From assembly GCF_039536325.1 (NCBI RefSeq), contig NZ_BAAAYO010000014.1:383203-447202 (forward strand): 64,000 bases of DNA, in the 5' to 3' direction. The stretch is from Paenibacillus_AB hodogayensis (GTDB lineage Bacteria > Bacillota > Bacilli > Paenibacillales > NBRC-103111). Each line of letters opens with the position of its first letter. Position 1 is the stretch's first letter. The notes beneath the pieces are model-generated. The model was not told the DNA's origin, searched no databases, and saw only the letters and a list, made by a program, of their open reading frames with translations. Of the stretch, positions 52,801-61,657 are shown one piece after another. The translations under genes and the position numbers were made by a program.

Positions 52801-55351
52801 TTGCAAATTCTAAAGATCCATCATAGTCTTCTTTAAAATCTCGAACATGCTTAAGCAATGCTATTTTATCCTCTCGATCAAAAAACTGGAGATTGAATTC
52901 CGCTACGACCGACACAAAGGCAATATAGAGTCCATCATTTATCTTGGGGTCTCTATTACATACTTCTTTATATCGAACAGCAGCCAAAACAATTGCTTGT
53001 CTAAAAGTATCCCATTCAACTTCTCTTGGAATATCTCTCGCTAAGCGAGCTGCTTTCTGTCGCCCATCAGAGAACAACAAAACTTTTCTTCCGCCATTCG
53101 GAAATTCATCGCTTTCTCTACGTTGTGCTGGTTGATTAAACAATTGAGCCTTAACAAGGTTTGCAAACGGAGCCTCTCCCTTTGTAGCCAGATTCATAAT
53201 CTTACTTCTATTCTTTTTCCATTTTTTCAAACAAATAGGACAACGTTGAAATAGTTTATCTCCAGATCCGGAACTGATTGGTTTATAAACTTTCAGGAAC
53301 CCTTCTGTTGTCTGCGGTTCATTGTTAAATAACTTACCTGAACTGATATCTAGCCATGCAGGTACACTGTTTTCAATATCTCGCTCGTTAGGTTGACCAT
53401 CAACTAACAGCTGAATTTTAAACAGACGATCTTCATTCTCATCATTTACTCCAGTTATATTTGTAGGCTCATGGAGTAAAAAGTCACCATTCTCACCATG
53501 AACATATCCAACTATAAATGCAGCACCACAATCTCGATGAGTAAGCAATTCATACACTCGGGCATTTTTTTTGCAATTACAGTTCAACATAGGAACAGTA
53601 TGCAAACGCCCTAATATTGATTGCTTTTCTCTTCTATCTAATCTCCCCTCACAGCCCTGATTGGTGCAAACATATAGACCTGGAATACCTCTAAAAAACA
53701 GATGCATTCTTGTAGGCAGCAGGACTTTATTATCAACTTTTCTTTTAGCAAGTGCTCCCAAAGCCAAAACAACTTCAGTCGCTTGCTGGGCGATCATTGT
53801 ATCCTGAATAGGGAAGAGTTCGTTTGATAGACGATGTAATGGTACAGTGTTCCCACTTAAAGCTTTAATCATCTGCTCAACTGGGCCCCATCCTGACAGT
53901 TGATAAAAAAGGTGATTAACAAATTCGTTAACCTCGTTGCCATTAAAACGGTCCATTCCTAGCATGCCTGCTACAGCATTAAATTCTTTAATCGCAGCCT
54001 CCGGATTTACTAAGGTATTCTGAATTACGGAAAGATTTATGCGTGACAAACTTATGGCCTCTTCTGTACTTCCCCTATGTGCTCCATGACGCAACTCCAA
54101 ATTACCCGTAATCAATTGGAATTTACGCGATGTTTTTTCATTGATACCTGTAAGTTCACCAGCAAAATTTATAATAGCCTGCTCGTCCGCCTCACTCTTT
54201 CCTAAGCTAGCACTTGTGAGTATGCATTTCATTCTATTACGATCAATTCCTAGTCTGGCCATTAACCTTCTTATTAGAAAAGCAACTTCGGCTCCACCAG
54301 TTCCGCGATACATATGTGCTTCATCTAAAATTAGAATTAGCTTATTTCTATGATCGGCTTCTAGCCATTTTTTTGTATCCTGAAAAATACTCCTCTCAAT
54401 TGGACGCATTAGCATGTATTCCAACATCGAGTAGTTGGTAATAAGGATATCTGGGCATAATTTTTGCATTTCATGTCTAGTCAATAATTCCCTATCATCG
54501 GGTTGTGTTTTCAAACGCTCATGCCAATTCCTTAAAATTCTAAGCTTCCCTTGACGCTTGCCTGTTCGATATGTTTCATTCTGTTCCTTATGTTTAGCAT
54601 AGAATTTAATAAGATCCTTGCTAGGCCACTTCCCTTTGGCTTGAAGTTCACGAACTTTATTGACATCCCCAGCATACTTCAAATAAAACCTTTCAAACAA
54701 AGGCTCAATATGCGCTGTAGTCTTCGCAGACTTATGCACCCCTGGATAAGGGGTTTTTGAAGTGTATGATCCAAACTGAACATTTCTAGCTCGACCTTGC
54801 TTCAATAAAGCTGCAACTCGCTCATCACCAAACAGTTTTCTTATTCTTCCGAGTTGGTCATTGACCAGTGCATTCATTGGATATAATAGAATAGCCCGGC
54901 AACCGCGCAATGAAGCTACATTTGGACGATCAGCAGCCTCTATTGCTAACGATCCTAGAACTGGCATCAAAAAACTCTCTGTTTTCCCTGACCCCGTTCC
55001 TGTAGCAACAATGATATCTTCATCCTCATCTAAAAAAGCTTCAAGCGCTTTAGCTTGGTGAGTATAGGGACTGGGGAATACACCTACGCTAGGGTTGCTC
55101 AATTGAGAAACTTGTAATAAAATATCTTTGGCTGCGTCTGGAATACTTAATTTTTCATATGATGAGCCTAGCTGATAACTCGGCGTTGCTTCAATAAAAG
55201 GTTGTTGGCTTATCTGGCCAAATTGATCAAGCAAAAGATTCCTCTCTCTAATTAAACTTTCATTCTTAATATGATACGCTGATTCAAGATAAGACCGTAA
55301 AGTCTTGTGCAACGCCTTGGAAACTTCAAATGCACCGTATGCATCACTCAT
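49802..55351 (-). CDS. druE: Druantia DruE: giant DEAD/DEAH helicase with DUF1998
   Basis: Protein of 1849 residues. The SF2 helicase core begins with GTGSGKT at about 118-124, LYPMNALVNDQ, TNYSMLEYMLMRP, DEAH in LILDEAHMYRG, and TSASLG. The second lobe has GIDIGSLVAVGLRN and QRAGRAGRRG. Two Cys4 clusters (CNSC with CVNC; CRRC with CPVC) and a C-terminal DUF1998 region with CHQECDRSCTDCIRHYQN follow. This is the DruE/MrfA-like layout. AAGGAGG eight bases before ATG 55351 fixes the start, which overlaps the upstream gene by eight bases. Confidence 0.9.
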   Translation of the reverse strand: MSDAYGAFEVSKALHKTLRSYLESAYHIKNESLIRERNLLLDQFGQISQQPFIEATPSYQLGSSYEKLSIPDAAKDILLQVSQLSNPSVGVFPSPYTHQAKALEAFLDEDEDIIVATGTGSGKTESFLMPVLGSLAIEAADRPNVASLRGCRAILLYPMNALVNDQLGRIRKLFGDERVAALLKQGRARNVQFGSYTSKTPYPGVHKSAKTTAHIEPLFERFYLKYAGDVNKVRELQAKGKWPSKDLIKFYAKHKEQNETYRTGKRQGKLRILRNWHERLKTQPDDRELLTRHEMQKLCPDILITNYSMLEYMLMRPIERSIFQDTKKWLEADHRNKLILILDEAHMYRGTGGAEVAFLIRRLMARLGIDRNRMKCILTSASLGKSEADEQAIINFAGELTGINEKTSRKFQLITGNLELRHGAHRGSTEEAISLSRINLSVIQNTLVNPEAAIKEFNAVAGMLGMDRFNGNEVNEFVNHLFYQLSGWGPVEQMIKALSGNTVPLHRLSNELFPIQDTMIAQQATEVVLALGALAKRKVDNKVLLPTRMHLFFRGIPGLYVCTNQGCEGRLDRREKQSILGRLHTVPMLNCNCKKNARVYELLTHRDCGAAFIVGYVHGENGDFLLHEPTNITGVNDENEDRLFKIQLLVDGQPNERDIENSVPAWLDISSGKLFNNEPQTTEGFLKVYKPISSGSGDKLFQRCPICLKKWKKNRSKIMNLATKGEAPFANLVKAQLFNQPAQRRESDEFPNGGRKVLLFSDGRQKAARLARDIPREVEWDTFRQAIVLAAVRYKEVCNRDPKINDGLYIAFVSVVAEFNLQFFDREDKIALLKHVRDFKEDYDGSLEFATEQQWECRPSSSYYKAVLRQLCNKEYSLRAAMVGYLVPTNLMVQKISKEVSVITDKLDASHIEALTNYYIEDILEDFAFELETKISASIRRKAAGYPQSSWTSSGKIGEEQRFILEEYFRCTPEEVKSIQEILRKRLCHKVGDAYVIDSNDVVLKIDIDSNWYKCNSCTFISPVKLGNYCVNCGDKDIIILDPDTHDYVQARKGFLRTPVVQSIRNESSPKYVTAEEHTAQLSHKDAGEIFASNEIYELRFQDVKLEQDELVEGSVDVLSCTTTMEVGIDIGSLVAVGLRNVPPQRENYQQRAGRAGRRGSSLSTVITYAEGAPHDSFYFQNPEKIVSGSPRLPMIKVNNTKIAKRHVFAFMFQTFFHEMINRSEVKIDEDKTLFAALGSVADFFDMDSDSQFNKSKFIEWIKQGIYENKTLVDRIIEWLPENIATDKIKCVHDFIEELLSKLESVLSSNINNDETTEEDDEDEFDLGTNRNELLSYLFDEGFLPSYAFPTSLCSFPIEVKKEKGKNSFKIITKELPQQSIDQALSEYAPGRLVVIDKTTYRSGGIVANAARVTDINRAEKLFQAKSNFRKYVSCRRCTFVRDIDEAEKLSDKDPCPVCAGTLDSGKLLIPEVFLPEKGAAIIEGDDEQELTYATTAQFPLPLSEDDIGGWTRIGEKLISVQAKDQWLVTINKGNDESNAGFYVCESCGAAKVVDPEDKKSPNVSHDRPYQVEPVYGVQVPSKCQGLFQNVFLGHDFKSDLLLLRLNIEEPLISSVNLNLDNHIINDALRTVSEALLLSASRELDIDPAEFKVGFRLVKLNPDDPLRADIYMFDSLAGGAGYAEQAAHKLPMILNKALVLLENCHQECDRSCTDCIRHYQNRYWHIHLDRHLGASLLRYMVHSTVPNILEIDRQRKVLEPLVRILELEGYTCKDSVSYNGIQVPWVISSQNRQIALGVAPSLIDKNHIEKLHPLARHYTEAQLLLVNEYLIGRNLSLVYKQFKEKIEKS

Positions 55352-56417
55352 TGTGGTTCCTCCTTGTACCCATAATCTCATATCCGTGTGATTTCAAGAA
55401 CTGTTCAACATGATCCTGCACTTGTTCACATACGTAGTACTCAAAAGCATTCTGTTTTAGCGAGAAAACTAACATATGACGTTCTAATGCCTGTGGGAGT
55501 GGAGAGTTGACTTTCAAAAAACTATCATTCCAGCGGGCTATTGGGGATCGTCCACTTTCTAATCGAAAGCCTATCATCAACCATCTAATAGTGTCAGCAT
55601 CTGTGATTGTCAGTTCCTTCAACAAATAACCATCTTTTAGCTCTCCCAAGAAATAACGTCTATTTGAGTCTACTGTTTTACAAAACAATATTCCTGATAA
55701 TTTTTGTACTTGAATTGTTCTTTGATCAATCCAGAAAGACCTATTACCGCGTTCCCTATGCCCCAAAGAATTATACACTTCAAACTCTTCAAATCCTTGA
55801 ATACTTTGGCTTCCTAAAGTAGACAATTGACGCATTTGCAACGTCATCCAACTGTTAATGTTTCCAGGTTTCCATCCTATCCAATTTGAATAATCTTGCC
55901 ATAAATGCCGATCCGTTTTTATTGAGTCAGGTATTCTTTTCTTCTCAACTATTCGCCCGTATCCTGAAATTCGTGCACTAGGGATCATATTTCGAATTAA
56001 TGTCGTAGATGTTCCTCCAACAATAACTGCGTACTCACTTTCCGGTAGATCAATCATCCGTAATGGCAAAGGAACATAAAATCCACTTCCCAAGTGAACT
56101 GTATCACCAATTTTTTCCAAGCATATGCGAACAGGTTTAGTAAAATCCGTTTGCTCTTTTAAATTTTCGTCTTTTAATTCAGGCCATATAGTATCTACTT
56201 TTTGGCTTAACATATTCTTGATTTTGCGATTGTGTACTGGTTGTATACTGTCGTCTGAAAAATCACTTTTAAAAGCTATTTCAAAAAGAATGGACCTCCA
56301 GTATTCTGTTAAAAACAGTTCTCTTTGAAAGTAATCATTTTCAGGGAATGCAACAGTTTGGTGAGACATTGTCAACTCAATAAATTCTTTTGAAGTTAGC
56401 ACTTTTGGTTCTTCCAT
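55344..56417 (-). CDS. Druantia type I accessory protein (DruD position)
   Basis: Soluble protein of 357 residues with no recognised fold or catalytic motif. It has a Gly-rich turn (VIVGGTSTTLIRNMIPSA) and Trp-rich segments (LWQDYSNWIGWKPGNINSWM). It lies directly before the DruE helicase, overlapping its start, and three bases after the AAA-like gene, so the three are tightly coupled. Assignment to DruD is by position and size in the five-gene set, not by a motif. Confidence 0.68.
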   Translation of the reverse strand: MEEPKVLTSKEFIELTMSHQTVAFPENDYFQRELFLTEYWRSILFEIAFKSDFSDDSIQPVHNRKIKNMLSQKVDTIWPELKDENLKEQTDFTKPVRICLEKIGDTVHLGSGFYVPLPLRMIDLPESEYAVIVGGTSTTLIRNMIPSARISGYGRIVEKKRIPDSIKTDRHLWQDYSNWIGWKPGNINSWMTLQMRQLSTLGSQSIQGFEEFEVYNSLGHRERGNRSFWIDQRTIQVQKLSGILFCKTVDSNRRYFLGELKDGYLLKELTITDADTIRWLMIGFRLESGRSPIARWNDSFLKVNSPLPQALERHMLVFSLKQNAFEYYVCEQVQDHVEQFLKSHGYEIMGTRRNHNE

Positions 56418-56419
56418 GT

Positions 56420-58252
56420 TTATAGCTCTTCCATAGCCATATATTTGATAAGCGACTTGCTTCGCTCATCTAACTCTATTTCGTCAAACGGCCGCTCCAT
56501 CCGTTCCTTAAAATGCAATGAGGTTATTGGAATTAGCCAACCATAATTTACAGATGAAAAATTAAAAGAGGGATCTAGTTGAATCATCATTTTATACGTT
56601 GCGGCTATTGTTTTTCGCCATATGATACTGCCATGTTCGATTATACCTCCAGGTAATAAATCCTCTATTTCCAAGTAATCACTAATATCCATATCTGTCC
56701 TTAAGAGCAATTTTGAATCAATGACTCCATTGACATAGGGTTCGATATTTTTGTAACTCCACCCAATACAATCCGTATTAAACACTGGACCAATTTCAAG
56801 ATATTCTTTACTTAAACTTAAAACCGAAGGACCAGTGACCAGAGTTGCCATAATAATGACAGGATAATTCCAATTTGCTCTTCCTATTATTTGCTCTGCT
56901 ATATACTTTCTTAAATTAGAACCGTAGATTTCAAAAGCTGACCTATTGATTCCTTCAAGTATAATAGCTATTGGTTGATGACAAGATTCCGCGTCATTAA
57001 GCCATTGCCTAAGTTGTTCTGCTGAAATTAGCTCATCTATTTGCCCAAATGGGACGCTGATAACCTTCACAGTACTCCCACATAGACTAGCAGCACAATA
57101 TTCTGCAGCAAACATGCTCATAGATCCGCTAAACATAACCATTTGATTGGTAAGAACTGCAGCCAGTACTTCAAAAGCAATTTCTTTTGCATCAGCCAGT
57201 TTTATACCCAGACTATTCAAATTATTTTTCAGATGAATCATTGCGTCCTGGCCACTTGCCAGTTGAATCGGTGGAAGTATGAATTCAACCTCTTTTATGG
57301 TGAGTCGATTGACCTTCTCTGTAGTCACAGCCACCTGAGTAGTTTGTCTATCCCACAGCGTATTTGAGAGCAGTTCTTTCAGATCAAGACCCTTATAGGA
57401 TTCCTCTTGTCTTGAAAGTTTTAATTCTATTTCATTAATTTGTTTGACTAGCTCGATACTTTGACTATTTATTACACCAATCTGTTCGGTCAAATGTATA
57501 TATGTATTTGAAGGAAAAGCTTCTCGTTTTGCTAATGCTTCAATCTCGCCTTTCAACTCTAAAACATTTTTTTCAATATCTTGAGATTTCTTTGCCATGA
57601 CGGACGTCTCTTCTCGCAGTATGGAGGCTATCGCACTAAATTCTTTGAACTCTTTACTTATCGCAAAAACATTTTCGTCGATCCCTCTAACCATCTTTTG
57701 CATTTTCTCTTCACTTTGCTTAACATTTGAAACCAATCGCTCCTCCAGTAATTCTAAGCGCGCCTGTAGTTTTTTTGTAAATGGTGTAGGTGCTAAATTG
57801 ACTAACCACAAGCTGTCCACATTCATACTGATTGGACTAAATTTTATCCAATCTCTGATAACATCTTGTGCCAATTCCCCAATTACTAGGTTATTTAAAA
57901 TTCTTAATAATTCATCTTGATTGTCTATCATCTTAATTACCAAACTATTAAATTCATTTTCATCTTGATAGTTCAGCAAGCTCTTTAATCGCGCATGCGA
58001 GTCTGTCCATAATATCCATAGTTTTGAAAACAAACTCCATTCTTTATCATCCCAACGCTCAATTCTTGCAAAATAAACTCTAAGCCGTATATCTATATCC
58101 TTGCCTGCACGAAAACCCTTTCTTTTAGGCAGCATCTTAATAGCACTCGATAAAATTCCCGCGGGTATATTTCCCAAAAATGTTCTGAAATCGTCAAACG
58201 AATAAGTCTGTATTGCAATTCTTCGATCCTCGGGGTAGCTAATCAAACTCAT
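56420..58252 (-). CDS. Druantia type I accessory protein (DruC position), degenerate AAA+ with coiled coil
   Basis: Protein of 610 residues. The N-terminal 150 or so are helical, then a long coiled coil (about 160-285). The C-terminal part resembles an McrB-like AAA+ module: hydrophobic strand and SGSMSMFA at 375-382 where Walker A should be, and IAIILEGINRS at 428-438 like a Walker B/sensor strand. The P-loop Gly-Lys-Ser/Thr is missing and the Walker B acidic pair is reduced to LEG, so ATP hydrolysis is doubtful. It sits in the middle of the Druantia operon. Confidence 0.68.
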   Translation of the reverse strand: MSLISYPEDRRIAIQTYSFDDFRTFLGNIPAGILSSAIKMLPKRKGFRAGKDIDIRLRVYFARIERWDDKEWSLFSKLWILWTDSHARLKSLLNYQDENEFNSLVIKMIDNQDELLRILNNLVIGELAQDVIRDWIKFSPISMNVDSLWLVNLAPTPFTKKLQARLELLEERLVSNVKQSEEKMQKMVRGIDENVFAISKEFKEFSAIASILREETSVMAKKSQDIEKNVLELKGEIEALAKREAFPSNTYIHLTEQIGVINSQSIELVKQINEIELKLSRQEESYKGLDLKELLSNTLWDRQTTQVAVTTEKVNRLTIKEVEFILPPIQLASGQDAMIHLKNNLNSLGIKLADAKEIAFEVLAAVLTNQMVMFSGSMSMFAAEYCAASLCGSTVKVISVPFGQIDELISAEQLRQWLNDAESCHQPIAIILEGINRSAFEIYGSNLRKYIAEQIIGRANWNYPVIIMATLVTGPSVLSLSKEYLEIGPVFNTDCIGWSYKNIEPYVNGVIDSKLLLRTDMDISDYLEIEDLLPGGIIEHGSIIWRKTIAATYKMMIQLDPSFNFSSVNYGWLIPITSLHFKERMERPFDEIELDERSKSLIKYMAMEEL

Positions 58253-58265
58253 TTCTTTCCATCAC

Positions 58266-59933
58266 CTAATCTCTATCAGTTTTTTTATAAGATACGGTTC
58301 GTAAAAACTCAGTAATACACTCCTTTATTTGAGGTACCATTGATACGGGAATAAATTCTACTTTTGACACTTTAAGAAGCAATTCTTTATCAGATCGATT
58401 CAAGTATCTTAATTCTTTAATATCAATTCCTTTAAAGCTGTCATTCCTAATCATTCCTACTGTCCGTCGCATTGTGCGCACACTCAGTAAGATCCATTTC
58501 ACTTGCTCTCGCCAACTCGTACTCATTGAAATTGAACTAGTTTCCCTTTCCTTTAACGGCACTATTGCAGAACATCCATATCCTCCAGCATCAAGATAGA
58601 CATAGTTACCTTGACGTAGCGCTTGATTTAAGGTTAGTGCAATTTCAGTAGGCTTTTCCTTCTTAAAAACAGTTTCATTCATTTGTGTTTTTAATAAGAG
58701 AGCAACGTTGCTCGGAAGATTGACATCTGTTAGAGTAAACTTATATTCTTGAATCATTTCAAAAAAAATCGTAGCATCTTTGGAATGCAAGCTGTAGGTC
58801 TCTTTTGTACCCGAAGAAGAGTATATTCCCTTAAACACGACTCCACTGATTTTTACGAATGCCTGTATTGTATTTTGACACACTAATCTCAAGGCACTTT
58901 GCCTGTCATCATCCAACCATATCTCCGTTCTTCCTACTGGAAGATTCCCAATTGATAACAATATAGGCATCTCACCATTTCCTAAATGACGTATCAATTG
59001 CATTTCCTCTATCTTTTGAACATTTATTGTCGACCACGCTTTTGCACCGTGCTCCCCAATTACAGCTATAATTACATTATCAGATGGGGAAATCACTACT
59101 GCTTCTTGATCATCTACTACACTTGAAACTGGTGATACTAGTCTTAATTGGGGGACAGGAGCAGCTACGCTCTTGTTAAAAATATTTCTAATCCATTGTT
59201 CTACAAAGCTATCCGAAGATGTTGGTAACTTTATGACCAGAGCAGACCAACCATTTATTTTTTTCAATTTTCGATAGGCAATAAGAGGCGGCAAATTAAA
59301 TAAAGTCTTTATGTTCTGATCATTACAAATTAATACATAAGTATCTCCCCATTGAAGGGGAGTATTCTGTAATAGCCTTCGCCCACCTAATTTTGAAAAG
59401 TAAAAGATAGTAATCATATCTTCATCCAAGCCTTTAACAGAATGGGTAACTTTCTTTTTCCATTCGTCTTTTATGCATCCATTTACCATTACATTATAAA
59501 TTTGTGATTGTAATCTAACTTTCACTTTCTTTCCATAGCTTCGAACAGACGACAGTGGGATTGTTCTTTCTCCATCCCATGCAAATGGAATCTTAAGGAA
59601 TGCCTTGCCCGTATATTGCCCAATTGGAGATGGTATTTTTATATGTAGCGACCAATTTTCCTTTTCTATTTCCACATACAAATCCAGTGTTTTTTCGTAT
59701 AAGTTATCTATTATTCTGTCCTCAACTTTTGATGCATAAATCGTAGGAGGAACATATAATTCGCAATCTTTTATAGTTTGCCCTGAAACATGTGCAAAAT
59801 GAGCAATTCGTTTTTTTCCTTTTCTTAAAAATGTCTCTTTTCTACATCTGGGACATGTATACGATAAGCCCCTTATCGCGTCTGAGGAGGAAGCATGGAC
59901 ATGTTGCAAACTTGAATTCAATGCCCATTCCAT
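58266..59933 (-). CDS. Druantia type I accessory protein (DruB position), CoiA-like zinc ribbon N-terminus
   Basis: Protein of 555 residues, first in the Druantia operon. The N-terminus has C27-PR-C30 followed by LRKGKKRIAHFAHVSG, much like the N-terminal zinc-ribbon/nuclease-associated part of CoiA proteins. The rest is beta-rich and unrecognised (SVVDDQEAVVISPSDNVIIA, TEIWLDDDRQSALRLVC). The ATG at 59933 is preferred; upstream in-frame TTG codons exist. The ribosome site is weak (TAGGTGTG). DruB is assigned by position and size. Confidence 0.68.
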   Translation of the reverse strand: MEWALNSSLQHVHASSSDAIRGLSYTCPRCRKETFLRKGKKRIAHFAHVSGQTIKDCELYVPPTIYASKVEDRIIDNLYEKTLDLYVEIEKENWSLHIKIPSPIGQYTGKAFLKIPFAWDGERTIPLSSVRSYGKKVKVRLQSQIYNVMVNGCIKDEWKKKVTHSVKGLDEDMITIFYFSKLGGRRLLQNTPLQWGDTYVLICNDQNIKTLFNLPPLIAYRKLKKINGWSALVIKLPTSSDSFVEQWIRNIFNKSVAAPVPQLRLVSPVSSVVDDQEAVVISPSDNVIIAVIGEHGAKAWSTINVQKIEEMQLIRHLGNGEMPILLSIGNLPVGRTEIWLDDDRQSALRLVCQNTIQAFVKISGVVFKGIYSSSGTKETYSLHSKDATIFFEMIQEYKFTLTDVNLPSNVALLLKTQMNETVFKKEKPTEIALTLNQALRQGNYVYLDAGGYGCSAIVPLKERETSSISMSTSWREQVKWILLSVRTMRRTVGMIRNDSFKGIDIKELRYLNRSDKELLLKVSKVEFIPVSMVPQIKECITEFLRTVSYKKTDRD

Positions 59934-59995
59934 AATAATCACACCTAACAAATGAAATTGAGTCTATATACCTACTCTCTTAAAATTCAACACAC

Positions 59996-60109
59996 TCAGG
60001 TCATTTCCTCCAAATTTTCCATCTCTTCTATCAGTAGAAAAACTGTAATATGACATTCGTATTTCTTGTAGAATTCAGGTTCGCATAACCTTTTCTGCGC
60101 ATAACCCGC
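59996..60109 (-). pseudogene. Short protein-like relic ahead of the Druantia operon
   Basis: A 37-codon open frame reading AGYAQKRLCEPEFYKKYECH then ITVFLLIEEMENLEEMT and a TGA. It has no suitable start. It overlaps the repeated TGCGCATAACC motif and ends 62 bases before the first Druantia gene. It may be the 3' end of a lost gene; low certainty. Confidence 0.25.
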
Positions 60110-60158
60110 TCACGCCTGATTCGTATATCTAAGCTGAAAAAAATCAAAGTTATGCGAA
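60080..60158. repeat. Cluster of TTCGCATAAC repeats (two direct, one inverted)
   Basis: TTCGCATAACC at 60080-60090, TGCGCATAACC at 60096-60106, and the inverted GTTATGCGAA at 60149-60158. The 10-base inverted pair is exact. Such a cluster at the edge of a defence locus could be a recombinase or insertion-site remnant, but no recombinase gene is present. Confidence 0.45.
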
Positions 60159-60193
60159 AACAAGCAACAAAAGCGAAGTGAGTAAACGGGAAA

Positions 60194-60214
60194 AACCCTT
60201 GATGCACAAGGGTT
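60194..60214 (-). terminator. Rho-independent terminator (minus strand)
   Basis: AACCCTTG and CAAGGGTT form a perfect 8-bp stem with a five-base loop. The minus strand continues TTTCCCG. It lies downstream of the 60.4-62.1 kb module and before the Druantia promoter, keeping the two units apart. Confidence 0.65.
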
Positions 60215-60269
60215 CAGGGCATTTCTGAAGGATCAGAAAATAGTTCGATTAATGCGGTGTTATGTAAAA

Positions 60270-60400
60270 ACTCATCTACACGACCAATATTATTGAGAGC
60301 TACCGCCCCCGCCAGTTACGCAAGATGACCAAGGGCAAGAGCATCTTTCCAAACAGAAGAAGCGCTTCTCTGAAGATGTTGTGCCTGGTCACAATTTCAA
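60270..60400 (+). mobile_element. IS256-family transposase relic
   Basis: The plus strand encodes IYTTNIIESY then RQLRKMTKGKSIFPNR and SLKMLCLVTISIS. This matches the well-conserved IS256/mutator transposase stretch (IYTTNxIES..RQLRKxTKxKxxFP..LLKMLYLA). Only about 40 codons remain, with small changes and no start or inverted repeats. It is a dead fragment at the boundary between the membrane module and Druantia. Confidence 0.7.
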
Positions 60401-60424
60401 TTTCACTTCATATTATCCAATCTT

Positions 60425-61657
60425 TCATTTTGAATTTTCTTGGTTAGTTTTCTCCAAGTACAAACTTCCGTTACTGAACCCATTTTGATCAAAATTCGTA
60501 GCCATTTTATTGATATTAGAATTTGCAATATCAATTAAAGTATTTTCTACACTTAGGGGTATACTGGCTAGTTCAATTTGTTGCTTAGAAATCTCTAAAG
60601 CAACTGCAACTTCTTTTAATCTATCTCTATTCACCTCCAAAATAAGAGTTTTGTTTCGAACATCTTCAGCTTCAATATTGGGTTCTTCTCGTTCTCCATA
60701 ACCTTCATCCACTAATTCAATATCATCAAGAACAATTTCATTTTGTACTTGAAGCCTATCAATTTTGTTGACATACATTTGATAAAACAACTGAGCGAGT
60801 ACATAAGTAGCCAAAAAAACAATAACATAAGGACTGTTGTGACTTATTCCTTTTAGATCAAACTGTCTTTCTTCTTTGACGTTTTGTTTAATAAAGTTTT
60901 TACATAGTATCTCAACACTATTACTTTCACCATTATAAACTCCTACAATAGGTCGTTTATTGTTTATGAAACTACGTCCAAATAATCCTGGCACTTTGCT
61001 TACCAATTCATCATAACGTTTTGACAGTGAGTCAGTCTTAGTAGACTTGATCTCTTCTTCTACTTCAATCATTTTTTTCTGTATTTCATATCTGTTCATA
61101 TAATCGACTTGCAATTTCTTTAATTCTTCAAAAACTAACTCCCTCATTTTCTTTTGAGATTTAGGCTTTATAATAGTAGAAACATATGTGTTTAAATACT
61201 TTTGATATTTATGAATTTCAATTTTTTCATCAGATGTCATAGCTTCTTTAACAAAAAAATAAAGATTATTCTTATCTAGCTTATCTTGTCCCTCTCCTGT
61301 TTCCTTATTAAATTTTGTATACATCCGAGAAAAAGAATCAAATATGTACCTGACTGCATCAATTTTAGAATTTGAGTATAGGGGAATTGGAACTCCTAAA
61401 TGATATAAGTTTTTCACTCCGTTTTTACTACTCAACTTATGTGTTCCCAAATATTTATAACTTCTGTGAATACTAAATGATTTATCAAACACAAAAAAAT
61501 TCTGTGGGTTCTCTCCTTCTTTTATTCTTTTTCGTACTTCATTCAGCAATTCATGTTTATAATGAAGTTCACTGATTTTGTTTGCAAAGTCAGTAACCCT
61601 CCAAGATTTCAAAAATTCATCTTCATTCTGTTCTAATCTAAATTCAATTTTACTCAT
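60425..61657 (-). CDS. Hypothetical protein with one membrane segment; pair with upstream gene
   Basis: Protein of 410 residues, unrecognised. Residues 1-265 are charged and helical (HKYQKYLNTYVSTIIKPKSQ, QKKMIEVEEEIKSTKTDS). One TM segment lies near 273-295 (YVIVFLATYVLAQLFYQMYV), followed by an acidic, helical tail. The start overlaps the upstream four-TM gene by eight bases, so they are translated together. AT-rich like the Druantia genes. It could be a sensor or effector of a membrane-based defence pair, but nothing in the sequence proves it. Confidence 0.7.
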   Translation of the reverse strand: MSKIEFRLEQNEDEFLKSWRVTDFANKISELHYKHELLNEVRKRIKEGENPQNFFVFDKSFSIHRSYKYLGTHKLSSKNGVKNLYHLGVPIPLYSNSKIDAVRYIFDSFSRMYTKFNKETGEGQDKLDKNNLYFFVKEAMTSDEKIEIHKYQKYLNTYVSTIIKPKSQKKMRELVFEELKKLQVDYMNRYEIQKKMIEVEEEIKSTKTDSLSKRYDELVSKVPGLFGRSFINNKRPIVGVYNGESNSVEILCKNFIKQNVKEERQFDLKGISHNSPYVIVFLATYVLAQLFYQMYVNKIDRLQVQNEIVLDDIELVDEGYGEREEPNIEAEDVRNKTLILEVNRDRLKEVAVALEISKQQIELASIPLSVENTLIDIANSNINKMATNFDQNGFSNGSLYLEKTNQENSK

